A stretch of 64,000 nucleotides of DNA from Arcanobacterium haemolyticum DSM 20595 (GCF_000092365.1 NC_014218.1:1116001-1180000); one strand, 5' to 3'; shown: positions 18,771 through 27,703, counted from the stretch's first letter. Translations and numbers: made by a program. Notes: generated from the letters alone by a model not told the origin.

Positions 18771-18802
18771 GTGCTGCCTGCTTCTGAAGAAGTAGGCAGC
18801 AC
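18771..18802 (+). terminator. deoD terminator hairpin
   Basis: A 14-bp stem with one G-T pair, GTGCTGCCTGCTTC / GAAGTAGGCAGCAC with a 4-nt loop, lies 39 nt after the deoD stop. It is followed by TGTGGTTTCT. From here to 19078 I see no gene. Confidence 0.75.
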
Positions 18803-19078
18803 TGTGGTTTCTACCATGTTTCTGATGTCCTTGACGTGCGCACGGCACGGAAAGATGGGAATAACTTCAACATGAATACGGGCTGGGCGTATCTGCAGCG
18901 GAGATAGATTTTTTCTGGTTTCACATGGTTCTTTTTCATTCATAGATTCAATAGTTGCACGAGCCTCCCACACACTTTACTGAACACTATGCACATCGCA
19001 TGCCAGATACCCCACATAACACGTCCGTATGCTGGAACGGGTTGATTTTCAGCATGGAACATGGAAACCTTGAATGTG

Positions 19079-19163
19079 TTCATCAAGAGCAGCAGAGAGA
19101 CTCGGCTCGCAGAAGCTGCAGCAACCCACATCAGGTGGGTGCTAACGCCGGGAACGATGGAGG
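19079..19163 (+). promoter_or_regulatory. SAM riboswitch (SAM-I/IV-like) covering the metN ribosome binding site
   Basis: The S-box core can be read directly. P1 pairs 19079-19084 (TTCATC) with 19156-19161 (GATGGA). P2 pairs GCAGC (19089-19093) with GCTGC (19115-19119), and AGCAACC follows. P3 pairs ACCCAC (19124-19129) with GTGGGT (19135-19140), and then comes GCTAAC. The P2 loop CTCGGC (19101-19106) can pair with GCCGGG (19147-19152) as a pseudoknot. There is no P4 helix, which fits the SAM-I/IV variant. The 3' strand of P1 contains part of GGAGG (19159-19163), the Shine-Dalgarno of metN, so ligand binding should block translation. Confidence 0.85.
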
Positions 19164-19168
19164 CAAGC

Positions 19169-20158
19169 ATGATTGAGCTCAAGAGCGTATCGAAGGTATA
19201 TCCTCGAAAGGGCAGCTCAGATGTCCATGCCTTAAACAACCTATCTCTCAGTATCGCTGACAACACGATCCACGGCATTGTGGGCGAATCGGGAGCAGGA
19301 AAATCTACACTTATCCGATGCCTCACCGCACTTGAACGCCCAACATCTGGCGCTATTTTAGTTGATGGCCAAGATCTCACTCAGCTTCGTTCATCAGAAC
19401 TTCGTGCCGCACGCAGAAGAATTGGCATGGTGTTCCAGGGAGCAAATCTTCTCGATGCTCGCACCACCTACGAAAACATCGCTTACCCGCTCCGTATCGC
19501 GAAAGTTCCAGCGGCAGAAATCGATACGCGCGTCAAAGAACTTCTTAAACTTGTTGGCTTACAAGATCGCGCCAACTCCTACCCCGCTCAGTTATCTGGC
19601 GGGCAACGCCAACGCGTCGGAATCGCTCGCGCCCTAGCAGATAAACCAGCCGTCCTTCTCGCAGATGAACCAACCTCCGCGCTCGATTCAGAAACCACTG
19701 AATCAATCTTGAACTTGCTCCAGAGCGTTCGGGAACAAACCGGCGTCACCGTCGTCGTTATTACCCACGAAATGTCCGTTGTTCGGAAAATCTGCGATTC
19801 CGTCACGCTACTCGATGCAGGCGGTATCCTTGAAACTGGGCACATTCGCGATATCTTAAGCGATCCATCATCAGTTTTGGCACGCAAGCTTATCCCGCTA
19901 CCGGAACTCGATCCTGAAGTTGGCGAACTCAACGATATTATCGATCTTTACTTCACGTCACGTCCGGGTGAACCAACTGGATCGCGCGTCCTGAGCAAAG
20001 TTGCCGAACTCGGCGCAGATATCGCCGCCGGAACATTCGAATCGGTTGATGATGTGCAAGTGGGCCGCCTAGCCCTCACAGTCCCTATCGGCACTGGTGA
20101 ACGATGTGCCGCCCAATTTGATAAATCCACGATTTTTGCGCAGGTGCGAGAAGCATGA
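19169..20158 (+). CDS. metN: methionine ABC transporter ATP-binding protein
   Basis: ATPase of the MetNIQ importer. The 329-residue protein has Walker A GESGAGKST (39-47), the signature LSGGQRQRVGIARAL, Walker B VLLADEPTSALD and a switch His in VVITHEMS. The last 80 or so residues resemble the NIL domain, which in relatives binds methionine and shuts off transport. The ATG at 19169 lies 5 nt after GGAGG; the longer in-frame reading overlaps the riboswitch and is not coding. The riboswitch and the neighbours metI and metQ fix the substrate as methionine or its derivatives. Confidence 0.96.
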   Translation: MIELKSVSKVYPRKGSSDVHALNNLSLSIADNTIHGIVGESGAGKSTLIRCLTALERPTSGAILVDGQDLTQLRSSELRAARRRIGMVFQGANLLDARTTYENIAYPLRIAKVPAAEIDTRVKELLKLVGLQDRANSYPAQLSGGQRQRVGIARALADKPAVLLADEPTSALDSETTESILNLLQSVREQTGVTVVVITHEMSVVRKICDSVTLLDAGGILETGHIRDILSDPSSVLARKLIPLPELDPEVGELNDIIDLYFTSRPGEPTGSRVLSKVAELGADIAAGTFESVDDVQVGRLALTVPIGTGERCAAQFDKSTIFAQVREA

Positions 20159-20889
20159 ACACACTACTCACAACTTACCTGCCAGCCCTCATCAACACTG
20201 CCCGCAGAGATGAAGGCACGTGGTTCAACCGCCCAATCATCCAAGAGCAGCTGTGGCCAGCGATCATCGAAACACTCTACATGGTTGGCGTGGGGACGAT
20301 CGTCACAGTGCTCCTCGGGCTGCCGCTGGGGGTCATTCTTGCCGAAACACGCAAAGATGGCTTGATTCCACACCGCTGGGCTCACAAAACTATTGGCGCG
20401 TTCGTCAACATCGGCCGCGCAATCCCCTTCATCATCTTAGCCGTTATCGTGCTCTACGCGATCCGATTCATCAACGTTCCATGGCTATCTACTGTTGGCT
20501 GGCCGGCCTTCACAGTTGCTCTGATCGTTTCCGCAGTGCCGTATTTTGCACGCCTGGTTGAATCTAATGTGTTGGCTGTTTCCCAAGGAAAAGTGGAGGC
20601 AGCACAGATGGCCGGCGCATCACGCTTTGCCATCATGTCTGGTGTACTTGTTCGCGAAGCGCTCCCGTCAATCATTCAATCCATCACGATTCTTACGATT
20701 ACAGTGATCGGCTATTCTGCTATGTCGTCTATGGTTGGCGGCGGTGGCCTTGGCGCCCTGGCAATCAACCACGGCTATACGCGCCACAACTTTGACGTGG
20801 TGATCATTACCGTTATCGTCATCCTTATCATGGTTCAGATCGTCCAGTGGATGGGTGACATGTTTAGCCGGCTGGTGGATCACCGCTAA
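20155..20889 (+). CDS. metI: methionine ABC transporter permease
   Basis: Membrane subunit of MetNIQ, 244 residues with five to six helices. The coupling-helix region that docks on MetN reads AAQMAGASRFAIMSGVLVREALPSI (family EAA motif), and GYSAMSSMVGGGGLGALAINHGY is the strongly conserved MetI segment. The N-terminal 25 residues are hydrophilic and longer than in E. coli MetI. The ATG overlaps the metN stop by 4 nt (ATGA), so the two are translationally coupled. Confidence 0.95.
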   Translation: MNTLLTTYLPALINTARRDEGTWFNRPIIQEQLWPAIIETLYMVGVGTIVTVLLGLPLGVILAETRKDGLIPHRWAHKTIGAFVNIGRAIPFIILAVIVLYAIRFINVPWLSTVGWPAFTVALIVSAVPYFARLVESNVLAVSQGKVEAAQMAGASRFAIMSGVLVREALPSIIQSITILTITVIGYSAMSSMVGGGGLGALAINHGYTRHNFDVVIITVIVILIMVQIVQWMGDMFSRLVDHR

Positions 20890-20905
20890 GGCTCTACCAG
20901 CCGGG
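20867..20905 (+). terminator. hairpin across the metI stop codon
   Basis: GCCGGCTGGT (20867-20876) can pair with ACCAGCCGGG (20896-20905) around the metI stop. It has no T-run and metQ follows, so it may be a processing or partial-termination hairpin that sets the ratio of MetQ to MetNI. Confidence 0.4.
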
Positions 20906-21014
20906 CTTCCCAGCCTTGGCACGTCCCGTCACGCGCCTGTTTCTTCCCTGCGCGCACGCCATTTATCGTGGCTTCCCATTTATCTGCCACATCCTTAACT
21001 TGTAGAGGAACATC

Positions 21015-21839
21015 ATGAAACTTCGTCATATTGCTACGGCTACTCTCGCTTCCCTTCTTGCCCTGACCGCATGCTCTTCTGGAGCGGACAACGGTGCGTC
21101 CGGCGCCGCCTCCGATTCGAACACGATCGTGGTGGGCGCCTCCCCTGTTCCACACGCAGATATCCTCAAATTCGTGAGCGAAAACTTGGCCGCATCTGAA
21201 AACATCAAGATCGAGATCAAGGAATACACTGATTACATTCAGCCAAACGTGGCGTTGGATGAAAACGAACTGGATGCTAATTTCTTCCAGCATGTGCCTT
21301 ACTTCGATACTGAAGTTGAAGATAAAGGTTACGAATTTGAACATGGCAAGGGCGTTCAAATCGAACCTTACGCTGTGTTCTCCAAGAAGGTGAAGGATGT
21401 TAAGGATCTTGCTGATGGTGCGAAGATTCTTGTAAACAACGATCCGTCTAACCAGGCTCGTGCGTTGAAGTTGTTGGAGAAGCTTGGGGTGTTTACGTTG
21501 AAGGACGTTAAGAACCCAACGATTCACGATTTGGCTGAAAATCCACGTAACTTCACTCTTATTGAGGCGGATCCGGCGATTGTTCCAGTCCAGCTTCCAG
21601 ACGTTGACATCGCGGTTATCAACGGCAACTTCGCTTTGGATCACGGTTTGAGCCCGGCAAAGGATTCGATCGCGATTGAGTCTGGCGAAGATAACCCGTA
21701 CGGCAACATTTTGGCGTGGAAGAAGGATTCGAAGAAGGCTGAGGCGATCGCGAAGTTGGAGAAACTTCTTCACGATCCGAAGGTTGCTGAGTTCATCCGC
21801 GATTCTTACCCAGACGGCGAGATCATTCCAGCGTTCTGA
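21015..21839 (+). CDS. metQ: methionine-binding lipoprotein
   Basis: Extracellular binding protein of the MetNIQ importer (NlpA family), 274 residues. A lipoprotein signal peptide ends at LTACSSG, with Cys20 as the lipidation site. The mature part shows VVGASPVPHADILKF and the family block TDYIQPNVALDENELDANFFQHVPYF, then PYAVFSKKVK. The ATG is preceded by GAGGAACATC. The 125-nt gap after metI holds only the hairpin. The third gene of the methionine-repressed operon. Confidence 0.95.
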   Translation: MKLRHIATATLASLLALTACSSGADNGASGAASDSNTIVVGASPVPHADILKFVSENLAASENIKIEIKEYTDYIQPNVALDENELDANFFQHVPYFDTEVEDKGYEFEHGKGVQIEPYAVFSKKVKDVKDLADGAKILVNNDPSNQARALKLLEKLGVFTLKDVKNPTIHDLAENPRNFTLIEADPAIVPVQLPDVDIAVINGNFALDHGLSPAKDSIAIESGEDNPYGNILAWKKDSKKAEAIAKLEKLLHDPKVAEFIRDSYPDGEIIPAF

Positions 21840-21977
21840 GTTTGACTGATAGGGATCGCCTCACGTGCTTGGGCACGTGGGGTGTTAGGGACGACGACGC
21901 GGCTACGCCGATCGCAGATCTGGACTATACCTGTTTGATCGCTTTTAGCGCAACATGGGGGAGGGTTATCATCACCT

Positions 21978-22023
21978 TTGTTCGCATGTCCCATCAAGGT
22001 ATCCTGTCATGGTTGTACCATGA
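21978..22023 (+). promoter_or_regulatory. putP promoter with operator-like palindrome
   Basis: A -35 TTGTTC (21978-21983), a 16-nt spacer and a -10 TATCCT (22000-22005). Two bases later lies a perfect 7-bp palindrome, TCATGGT / ACCATGA with a 3-nt centre (22007-22023), across the expected start of transcription. This position suits a repressor. Confidence 0.45.
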
Positions 22024-22084
22024 GTGAGTCTGTGTTACAAGATGAAGCAATTATTGCCGAATATGGAAACTATGGAGGTGGTAT

Positions 22085-23659
22085 ATGAGCGAGCAGATCT
22101 ACCAGATCATATCGATGGCCGTCTATCTGATGGCGATGGTTGGTATCGGCCTGTGGGCTTATCGCAAAAATACGTCAGTTGATGACTACATGCTTGGTGG
22201 CCGCCAACTGAACCCCGCAGTTGCTGCTCTTTCGGCAGGGGCTTCAGATATGTCTGGCTGGCTTTTGATGGGGTTGCCGGGGGCTCTGTATGCTCGTGGC
22301 CTTGTGGAGGCGTGGATCGCGATTGGTTTGACGATCGGCGCATGGTTGAACTGGAAGTTTGTTGCGCCGCGTTTGCGTTCCTATACTGAGGTTTCACACG
22401 ATTCGATCACGGTTCCGTCGTTTCTGGATTCGCGTCTGCGCGATTCGTCGCATGCGCTTCGCATCGTGTCTGGAATCGTCATTCTGTTCTTCTTCACGTT
22501 CTATGTATCGTCTGGCATGGTTGCTGGCGGTACGTTCTTCCACGCGGCGTTCGGAACTGATTATCTGACGGGTATGTTGCTGGTTGCGATCGTGACTATT
22601 TTTTACACGATTATAGGTGGCTTCTTGGCCGTGTCGTGGACCGATCTTGTGCAGGGCGCGATGATGCTTCTTGCGCTTGTGATGGTACCGGTGATGGGGT
22701 TCATTGCTGTGGGTGGGCCGTCTAAAGCGTTCACGTCGGCAACGGCTGTGAATCCTCACCTAACCTCGCTTCTTGGCGAACATTCACTCACCACTACTGG
22801 TCTGATTGGTATCGCGTCTGCTGTTGCATGGGGTTTGGGCTATTTTGGCCAGCCGCATATTATTGTGCGTTTTATGGCGTTGCGAAAACCATCAGAGGCG
22901 CCTGCCGCCCGCCGTATTGGTATCGGCTGGATGGCAATTTCAGTGTTGGGTGCGATGGGTACTGCCCTGGTTGGAATTGCTTACGCGCATCAACGTGAGA
23001 TTCCGCTTCTTGATAACCCTGAGCAAGTCTTTATTTACATGGGGCAGATCCTTTTCCACCCACTTATTGCAGGCTTCATGCTGGCGGCGATCTTGGCTGC
23101 AATCATGTCCACGATTTCTTCGCAGTTACTGGTATCGTCGTCGGCACTTGTTGAAGATATTTATTCGGTGTTCTTCCACAAGAGCGTGTCTGAAAAGACT
23201 GGTGTTCTGCTTTCTCGCGCGGGCGTCACGATTATTTCTGCGATTGCGGCTGGGCTGGCAATATCGCCGTCGGATACTATTTTGAAACTCGTTGCATTCG
23301 CATGGGCTGGTTTCGGCAGTGCGTTCGGTCCTGTTGTACTTTTGGCGCTCTTCTGGCGCAAGCTGACAACGTCTGGTGCATTATCCGGAATGATCGCTGG
23401 AGCTGTCACGGTAGTAGTATGGAGCAACCTCACTGGCGGAATCTTCGATCTGTACGAAATCGTTCCCGGATTCATCGTGAACTTCGTTGTAGCAACAGGT
23501 GTTTCTCTTGTTACCTACAAGGTTAACCCTGTGATCGACGCCGAATTCACCGCAGCCCAACTCATGGCTCACAATTGGGAGGATCGTGAAGATCTACTTA
23601 ACCGTGTTCGTAACACGGTTATTACGGATACGTATGTAGCTCGATCAACACGTCAGTAA
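22085..23659 (+). CDS. putP: sodium/proline symporter
   Basis: Sodium:solute symporter (SSF family), 524 residues with about 13 membrane helices. Typical PutP features are DYMLGGRQLNPAVAALSAGASDMSGWLLMGLPG in the second-third helix region, YFGQPHIIVRFMA, and MSTISSQLLVSSSALVEDIY. Proline is the expected substrate, used as nutrient or osmoprotectant; this is by family resemblance and not proven. The ATG follows GGAGGTGG. It is a single gene with its own promoter and a GC-rich hairpin behind it. Confidence 0.92.
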   Translation: MSEQIYQIISMAVYLMAMVGIGLWAYRKNTSVDDYMLGGRQLNPAVAALSAGASDMSGWLLMGLPGALYARGLVEAWIAIGLTIGAWLNWKFVAPRLRSYTEVSHDSITVPSFLDSRLRDSSHALRIVSGIVILFFFTFYVSSGMVAGGTFFHAAFGTDYLTGMLLVAIVTIFYTIIGGFLAVSWTDLVQGAMMLLALVMVPVMGFIAVGGPSKAFTSATAVNPHLTSLLGEHSLTTTGLIGIASAVAWGLGYFGQPHIIVRFMALRKPSEAPAARRIGIGWMAISVLGAMGTALVGIAYAHQREIPLLDNPEQVFIYMGQILFHPLIAGFMLAAILAAIMSTISSQLLVSSSALVEDIYSVFFHKSVSEKTGVLLSRAGVTIISAIAAGLAISPSDTILKLVAFAWAGFGSAFGPVVLLALFWRKLTTSGALSGMIAGAVTVVVWSNLTGGIFDLYEIVPGFIVNFVVATGVSLVTYKVNPVIDAEFTAAQLMAHNWEDREDLLNRVRNTVITDTYVARSTRQ

Positions 23660-23680
23660 GGCGTCTTATCGTTGGCGTAT

Positions 23681-23704
23681 GGGGAGGGATAGCGCTCCCT
23701 CCCC
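23681..23704 (+). terminator. putP hairpin
   Basis: A 9-bp stem, GGGGAGGGA / TCCCTCCCC with a 6-nt loop, lies 21 nt after the putP stop. There is no T-run. Confidence 0.5.
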
Positions 23705-23829
23705 ACCTGGCATCTATCTGCCGTTCGTCAATGTCTTGTGGCAATTGTCAAGTATTCTCTTGCAGCGTTGCAAATCGGTGGATCGGGTGGTGCATGCACG
23801 CCTAAGCTCAACACCCGTTGAACGCAAGT

Positions 23830-23857
23830 GGGGGCCGAATCAGACGATTCGGCCCCC
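23830..23857. terminator. terminator between putP and the TRAP operon
   Basis: A 12-bp stem, GGGGGCCGAATC / GATTCGGCCCCC with loop AGAC, extended by imperfect outer pairing (ACGCAAG with CTTGCGT). It lies 16 nt beyond the dctM stop and can serve both convergent transcripts. Confidence 0.75.
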
Positions 23858-23873
23858 TTGCGTCACGCGCAGT

Positions 23874-25178
23874 TTACATCAGCCCTGCAACCTGCGGTAG
23901 CCAGAGCGATACCTGAGGAACAAACACCACGATAAGCAGTGTCAAAATGATTCCCACCAGGAATGGCCACAGCTTGGCAATCACAGGTTCGATTCGCAAT
24001 CCAGCAACCTTAGAGCCAACGAACAAAACGTTGCCCACTGGCGGCGTGATCACACCAACCGATAGGTTCATAACTACCATCGCGCCAAAGTGAACCGGAT
24101 CCACACCCAAGTTCGTCACGATCGGCAAGAAGATTGGTACGAAGATCAAAATAGCCGGAGTCGGATCCATGAAGGTACCAATCACAAGCAGAATCGCCAT
24201 GATGATCAGTAAGATGCCAGTCTTAGAATCTGTAATCGACAAGAGCGTATCCGTAATCAACGTTGGAATACGTGCAAACGCCATCACCCATGACAGGCCA
24301 GAAGACACAGCCACAAGCAACATGACCACAGCAGTCGTACGAGTAGAGTCCAGCAAAATCCCTGGAAGATCACGCACGGACAAGTTCTTGTATGCAAAGC
24401 CCAACACCAAACAGTACACAACCGCGATAGCCGACGATTCTGTAGCCGTAAACCAACCACCGATAATACCGCCAATCACGATCACAATCATGAACATCGA
24501 TGGAACTGCACGCCACAACGTAACAAGAGCGAGCTTAAGCGATGGACGCTCCTCATCACGAATAACGTTTTCCTTACGATACAAGATCAACGCAACCACG
24601 ATACATGCAACAACCCACAGCAAGCCCGGGCCAACGCCCGCAGCAAACAATGCTGCAATCGAAGTAGAAGACACTAACGAATACACAATGAACGTGTTCG
24701 ACGGCGGAATCAACATACCTGACGGAGCAGACGCAATATTCACCGCAGCCGTATACGGCTTAGAATAGCCTTCCTTCTCCATGCGCGGGCCCATGATCGT
24801 ACCCACCGCAGAAGCAGCCGCAACAGCAGCACCAGACACAGCACCGAACATCGCATTCGCAACAATATTCGCTTGAGGCATCGACGCCGGCATCCGGCCA
24901 ACCAAAACCTTCGCAGCATCAATCAGACGGCCAGCAATACCACCATGATTCATCAGCACGCCAGCCAAAATGAAGAACGGAATCGCCAACAGTGCAAAAG
25001 AATTAACACCAGTAAACATACGCTGCGCAATAGACATCGCAGCAACATCCGGATTCATTACTGCCATCGCAGCAATCACCGTAGGCAAACCAATCGCGAT
25101 AGCAATAGGCACAGAAAGAGCAATCAAAAGGACAATTCCAACAAGGAGAATCAGTCCTGCTACAACAGTTGGAGTCAC
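23874..25178 (-). CDS. dctM: TRAP transporter large permease subunit
   Basis: Large membrane subunit of a tripartite ATP-independent periplasmic transporter, 434 residues with about 12 helices. Recognisable DctM blocks are VNSFALLAIPFFILAG near residue 55, SGMLIPPSNTFIVYS in the middle, and VITPPVGNVLFVG near the C-terminus. It carries the Na+-coupled transport of an organic anion delivered by DctP. The start is GTG at 25178 with GGAGAG upstream, overlapping the dctQ stop by 4 nt (GTGA). Last gene of dctP-dctQ-dctM. Confidence 0.94.
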   Translation of the reverse strand: MTPTVVAGLILLVGIVLLIALSVPIAIAIGLPTVIAAMAVMNPDVAAMSIAQRMFTGVNSFALLAIPFFILAGVLMNHGGIAGRLIDAAKVLVGRMPASMPQANIVANAMFGAVSGAAVAAASAVGTIMGPRMEKEGYSKPYTAAVNIASAPSGMLIPPSNTFIVYSLVSSTSIAALFAAGVGPGLLWVVACIVVALILYRKENVIRDEERPSLKLALVTLWRAVPSMFMIVIVIGGIIGGWFTATESSAIAVVYCLVLGFAYKNLSVRDLPGILLDSTRTTAVVMLLVAVSSGLSWVMAFARIPTLITDTLLSITDSKTGILLIIMAILLVIGTFMDPTPAILIFVPIFLPIVTNLGVDPVHFGAMVVMNLSVGVITPPVGNVLFVGSKVAGLRIEPVIAKLWPFLVGIILTLLIVVFVPQVSLWLPQVAGLM

Positions 25179-25738
25179 TTCATCTCTCCTTCCGTAACAA
25201 GTTCAGTATTCTCAGCAATCTCTTCGCCTTCAGCCACAACACGCTCAGAATCAGGGATCGGATACGTGCTCATCTGACCAGTAGAAATAGCAATCAGATG
25301 GCTCACGGTATAAAACACAAATGCCACACCAGCGATCGGAATCACCACATAAACCACACCAATTGTGGTAGGCAACGCAGTCAAATTCTGCGACCAAGCA
25401 TTCGCCGCAGCATTCGCGCCACCCCATACCAACACGATCACAGCAAACAACAACGCAGCCACATGAGTACCCAACGCCAACAATCGCTCAACCGCATTCG
25501 GGAAACGACGCGCCAAAAACTCCACAGCCATATGCCCACGTTCACCATACACATACGCCGAACCCAAGAATGACAGCCACACAAACAAAATCTTTGCCAG
25601 CTCTTCAGACCACGTCACAGGCGAATCCAAAACGAGCCGGGAAAACACCTGCCACACAGTTGTTGCAACCAACAACGCAAACAGCAACGCACACACATAA
25701 CCCACAACCCGGTTAACATGCTGAGTCAAAGCCTTCAT
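25175..25738 (-). CDS. dctQ: TRAP transporter small permease subunit
   Basis: Small four-helix membrane subunit of the TRAP transporter, 187 residues. The conserved DctQ segment is SPVTWSEELAKILFVWLSFLGSAYVYGERGHMAVEF, here covering about residues 38-73. The C-terminal 25 residues form an acidic tail rather longer than usual. The ATG at 25738 overlaps the dctP stop (TGATG), so the subunits are made in coupled fashion. Confidence 0.93.
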   Translation of the reverse strand: MKALTQHVNRVVGYVCALLFALLVATTVWQVFSRLVLDSPVTWSEELAKILFVWLSFLGSAYVYGERGHMAVEFLARRFPNAVERLLALGTHVAALLFAVIVLVWGGANAAANAWSQNLTALPTTIGVVYVVIPIAGVAFVFYTVSHLIAISTGQMSTYPIPDSERVVAEGEEIAENTELVTEGEMK

Positions 25739-26772
25739 CACTTCTCCTCCTTCTTCGCCTTCTGGATACGGTCAAAGAGATCACGCTGCTCCGTCGTGGT
25801 CAAAAACTCATCCTTCATCGGAGCCAAAGCAGCATCGAAAGCCGCGCGATCGACGTCGTTAAACACAGCGTTATTCTTCTTCGCAATCGCAACCGATTCC
25901 TGCGTGTATTCCTTCCACAACTCCGTATGGAAATCCATCGAATCGTACCAAGCCGAATACAACAACTCACGATCCTTCTGCGGCATCGCATGCAACAAAT
26001 CAGAACGCATAATCATGTAATCCAAACCAACCAAATGGTTCGTGTACGCGTAATGCTTCGCAACCTCCATATGCTTAGCCGTGTTGAACGACACCTCGTT
26101 GTTCTCAGCCCCATCCAAAACGCCAGCTTGCAACGCCGAATACACTTCACCATACGAAAGCGGCGTAGCAGAACCACCCATCAACTCAATCATCCGAATA
26201 TGCATATCGGACTCCTGAACGCGAATCTTCAAACCCGCCAAATCAGCAGGCTCCCGAATCTCCTTGCTCGTGGTGTAAATGTTACGAGTGCCCTGCGTGT
26301 AGCCACCCAAAACCGTAATATTTTCGCCCTTTTCCAGCGAACTAAACAACGGCCCTACAATGTCTTGATCCTGCAACACATCCATCTGATGTTCGATCGA
26401 CGAAAAAGTCGTTGGCATATTGAGAACCTGGAAATCCTTATTCACATTCTCAAGCTGGGTGCCAGAAACAATCGCCATCTCAATAGCGCCGTTCTTCACC
26501 AGCTGCAACACTTCCTGCTGCGATCCCAACTGTTCATTAGGGAAGATTTCAATCTTGTACCGGCCGTTGGTCTTCTCTGCAACGCTCTGCGAAAACTTCT
26601 CCAAAGCCTTGAACGACGGGTGCGATTCTGTCTGGTTAAGTGCGATCTTAAAGTACGAAACTGTGTCAGGTTTTCCTACATTAGCAAGATCGATGCCGCC
26701 AAAACCAGCACACCCGCCTAATAGTAACGTTGTTGCCGCAAGTACGGCGAACAATCTGCGTCGGTATTTCAT
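25738..26772 (-). CDS. dctP: TRAP transporter substrate-binding lipoprotein, DctP family
   Basis: Extracellular binding protein, 344 residues. The lipobox is LLLGGCAG with Cys21. The DctP fold is shown by GAIEMAIVSG, LAGLKIRVQESDMH with the Arg that usually binds the substrate carboxylate, and LQAGVLDGAENNEVSF. The AENN element is frequent in binding proteins for sugar acids, so a uronate- or sialate-like acid is as likely as a C4-dicarboxylate. This is inference. The ATG follows AAGGAATATCG. The neighbouring genes do not point to a catabolic pathway. Confidence 0.9.
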   Translation of the reverse strand: MKYRRRLFAVLAATTLLLGGCAGFGGIDLANVGKPDTVSYFKIALNQTESHPSFKALEKFSQSVAEKTNGRYKIEIFPNEQLGSQQEVLQLVKNGAIEMAIVSGTQLENVNKDFQVLNMPTTFSSIEHQMDVLQDQDIVGPLFSSLEKGENITVLGGYTQGTRNIYTTSKEIREPADLAGLKIRVQESDMHIRMIELMGGSATPLSYGEVYSALQAGVLDGAENNEVSFNTAKHMEVAKHYAYTNHLVGLDYMIMRSDLLHAMPQKDRELLYSAWYDSMDFHTELWKEYTQESVAIAKKNNAVFNDVDRAAFDAALAPMKDEFLTTTEQRDLFDRIQKAKKEEK

Positions 26773-26822
26773 CGATATTCCTTTGCATACCTCGTTGAAT
26801 GCGACAGGCCCACGATGAAAAC

Positions 26823-26840
26823 GTGAGCCTTATGACTCAC
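26823..26840 (-). promoter_or_regulatory. inverted repeat upstream of dctP
   Basis: GTGAG (26823-26827) and CTCAC (26836-26840) form a short dyad 51 nt before the dctP start. It may be an operator for the TRAP operon. The arms are short and this may be chance. Confidence 0.25.
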
Positions 26841-26862
26841 AACGTTACAGCGCGCAGATTAT

Positions 26863-27513
26863 TTACTCCGCCCTGTTGCCATTTGTTGCCAGAATGCGGC
26901 AGACAAGCGTGAGCGCCCTGGTCAGATCTGCAAATGTGAAAGACAAGTTCGGCTGCGCTGGCGCACCATCACGATCCGTTTCTTCGCCAACCGTGGCCAG
27001 ACCCTGCGAACGAGCCGCCGGCACGTGAATAAAACCGGCCGGCCCCGCGAACGAGGTGAGCACCGCCCGAAAAATCGCGTTACACACGTACTCCCCTGCA
27101 TTTTCTGACTCTGAAGCAGGTAGCCCCATCGCTTGGAACATTGCAACAATCTGGGCATTGGGCAGGCGCGTCAAAAGTTCTGGTTCGCCATCATCGAGGC
27201 GTTCATTGCGCGGCTGGGCACCCGCATTATCCGGAATCCGTGCGTCTGCGATATTTTTGGCGATCTTTTCTGGCGTAATATCCGTACGCCCGCCCGCTTC
27301 TCCCACCGCAATCACTGCATCTGGTTCGTGTTCTGCGATCGCCGCACGCAGCGCATCGGGCCCCGTCGCAAACACCACAGGGAGCCGGGCGGTCATGATC
27401 GTAATATCACCATCTTCGGTAAGGATATGCCGCGGAAGCCTGGAAACTGCTTCCCAGCTGGCGTTTTCTGTGTCTTTTCCGAATGGCTCGAAGCCGGTAA
27501 CGAGGATACGCAT
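26863..27513 (-). CDS. pcp: pyroglutamyl-peptidase I
   Basis: Cytosolic cysteine peptidase (family C15) that removes N-terminal pyroglutamate from peptides, 216 residues. It starts MRILVTGFEPFG, the family signature. Cys144 in NAGEYVCNAIF and His163 in GFIHVP are the catalytic pair, and Glu72 lies in VGEAGGRTD, so all catalytic residues are present. A -10-like TAGAAT lies 6 nt before the ATG and there is no Shine-Dalgarno, which suggests a leaderless mRNA. It sits between the TRAP operon and the large protease, each on its own promoter. Confidence 0.95.
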   Translation of the reverse strand: MRILVTGFEPFGKDTENASWEAVSRLPRHILTEDGDITIMTARLPVVFATGPDALRAAIAEHEPDAVIAVGEAGGRTDITPEKIAKNIADARIPDNAGAQPRNERLDDGEPELLTRLPNAQIVAMFQAMGLPASESENAGEYVCNAIFRAVLTSFAGPAGFIHVPAARSQGLATVGEETDRDGAPAQPNLSFTFADLTRALTLVCRILATNGNRAE

Positions 27514-27525
27514 GGAATCATTCTA
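27514..27525 (-). promoter_or_regulatory. pcp promoter, leaderless geometry
   Basis: On the minus strand, TAGAAT (27525-27520) is followed by 6 nt and then the pcp ATG. It has the same layout as the sites at 8635 and 14690. Confidence 0.5.
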
Positions 27526-27621
27526 CGAGGTTCGGTCACGCCGGGTAAAAATTGGCCGTATTTCCGCCGAACCGCTATACCCCGCGCCGGACCATAAAAA
27601 TCGAACACCTGCACAAAATAT

Positions 27622-27670
27622 GGGAATACGGCACGCCCTCCACGTATGTTGGAGGCCGTGCCGTATTCCC
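27622..27670 (-). terminator. terminator of the large protease gene
   Basis: A very long stem: GGGAATACGGCACG / CGTGCCGTATTCCC, continued inside by CCTCCA / TGGAGG, with a 7-nt loop. It lies 33 nt past the stop codon of the S8 protease. Confidence 0.8.
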
Positions 27671-27703
27671 TATGAAATTGCAGGCATTTCCTATAGCCTC
27701 ACA

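Noticed and set aside
21842-22027. Small gene of 61 codons between metQ and putP
   Set aside because: It has no ribosome binding site and no recognisable protein features, and it overlaps the putP promoter and palindrome.
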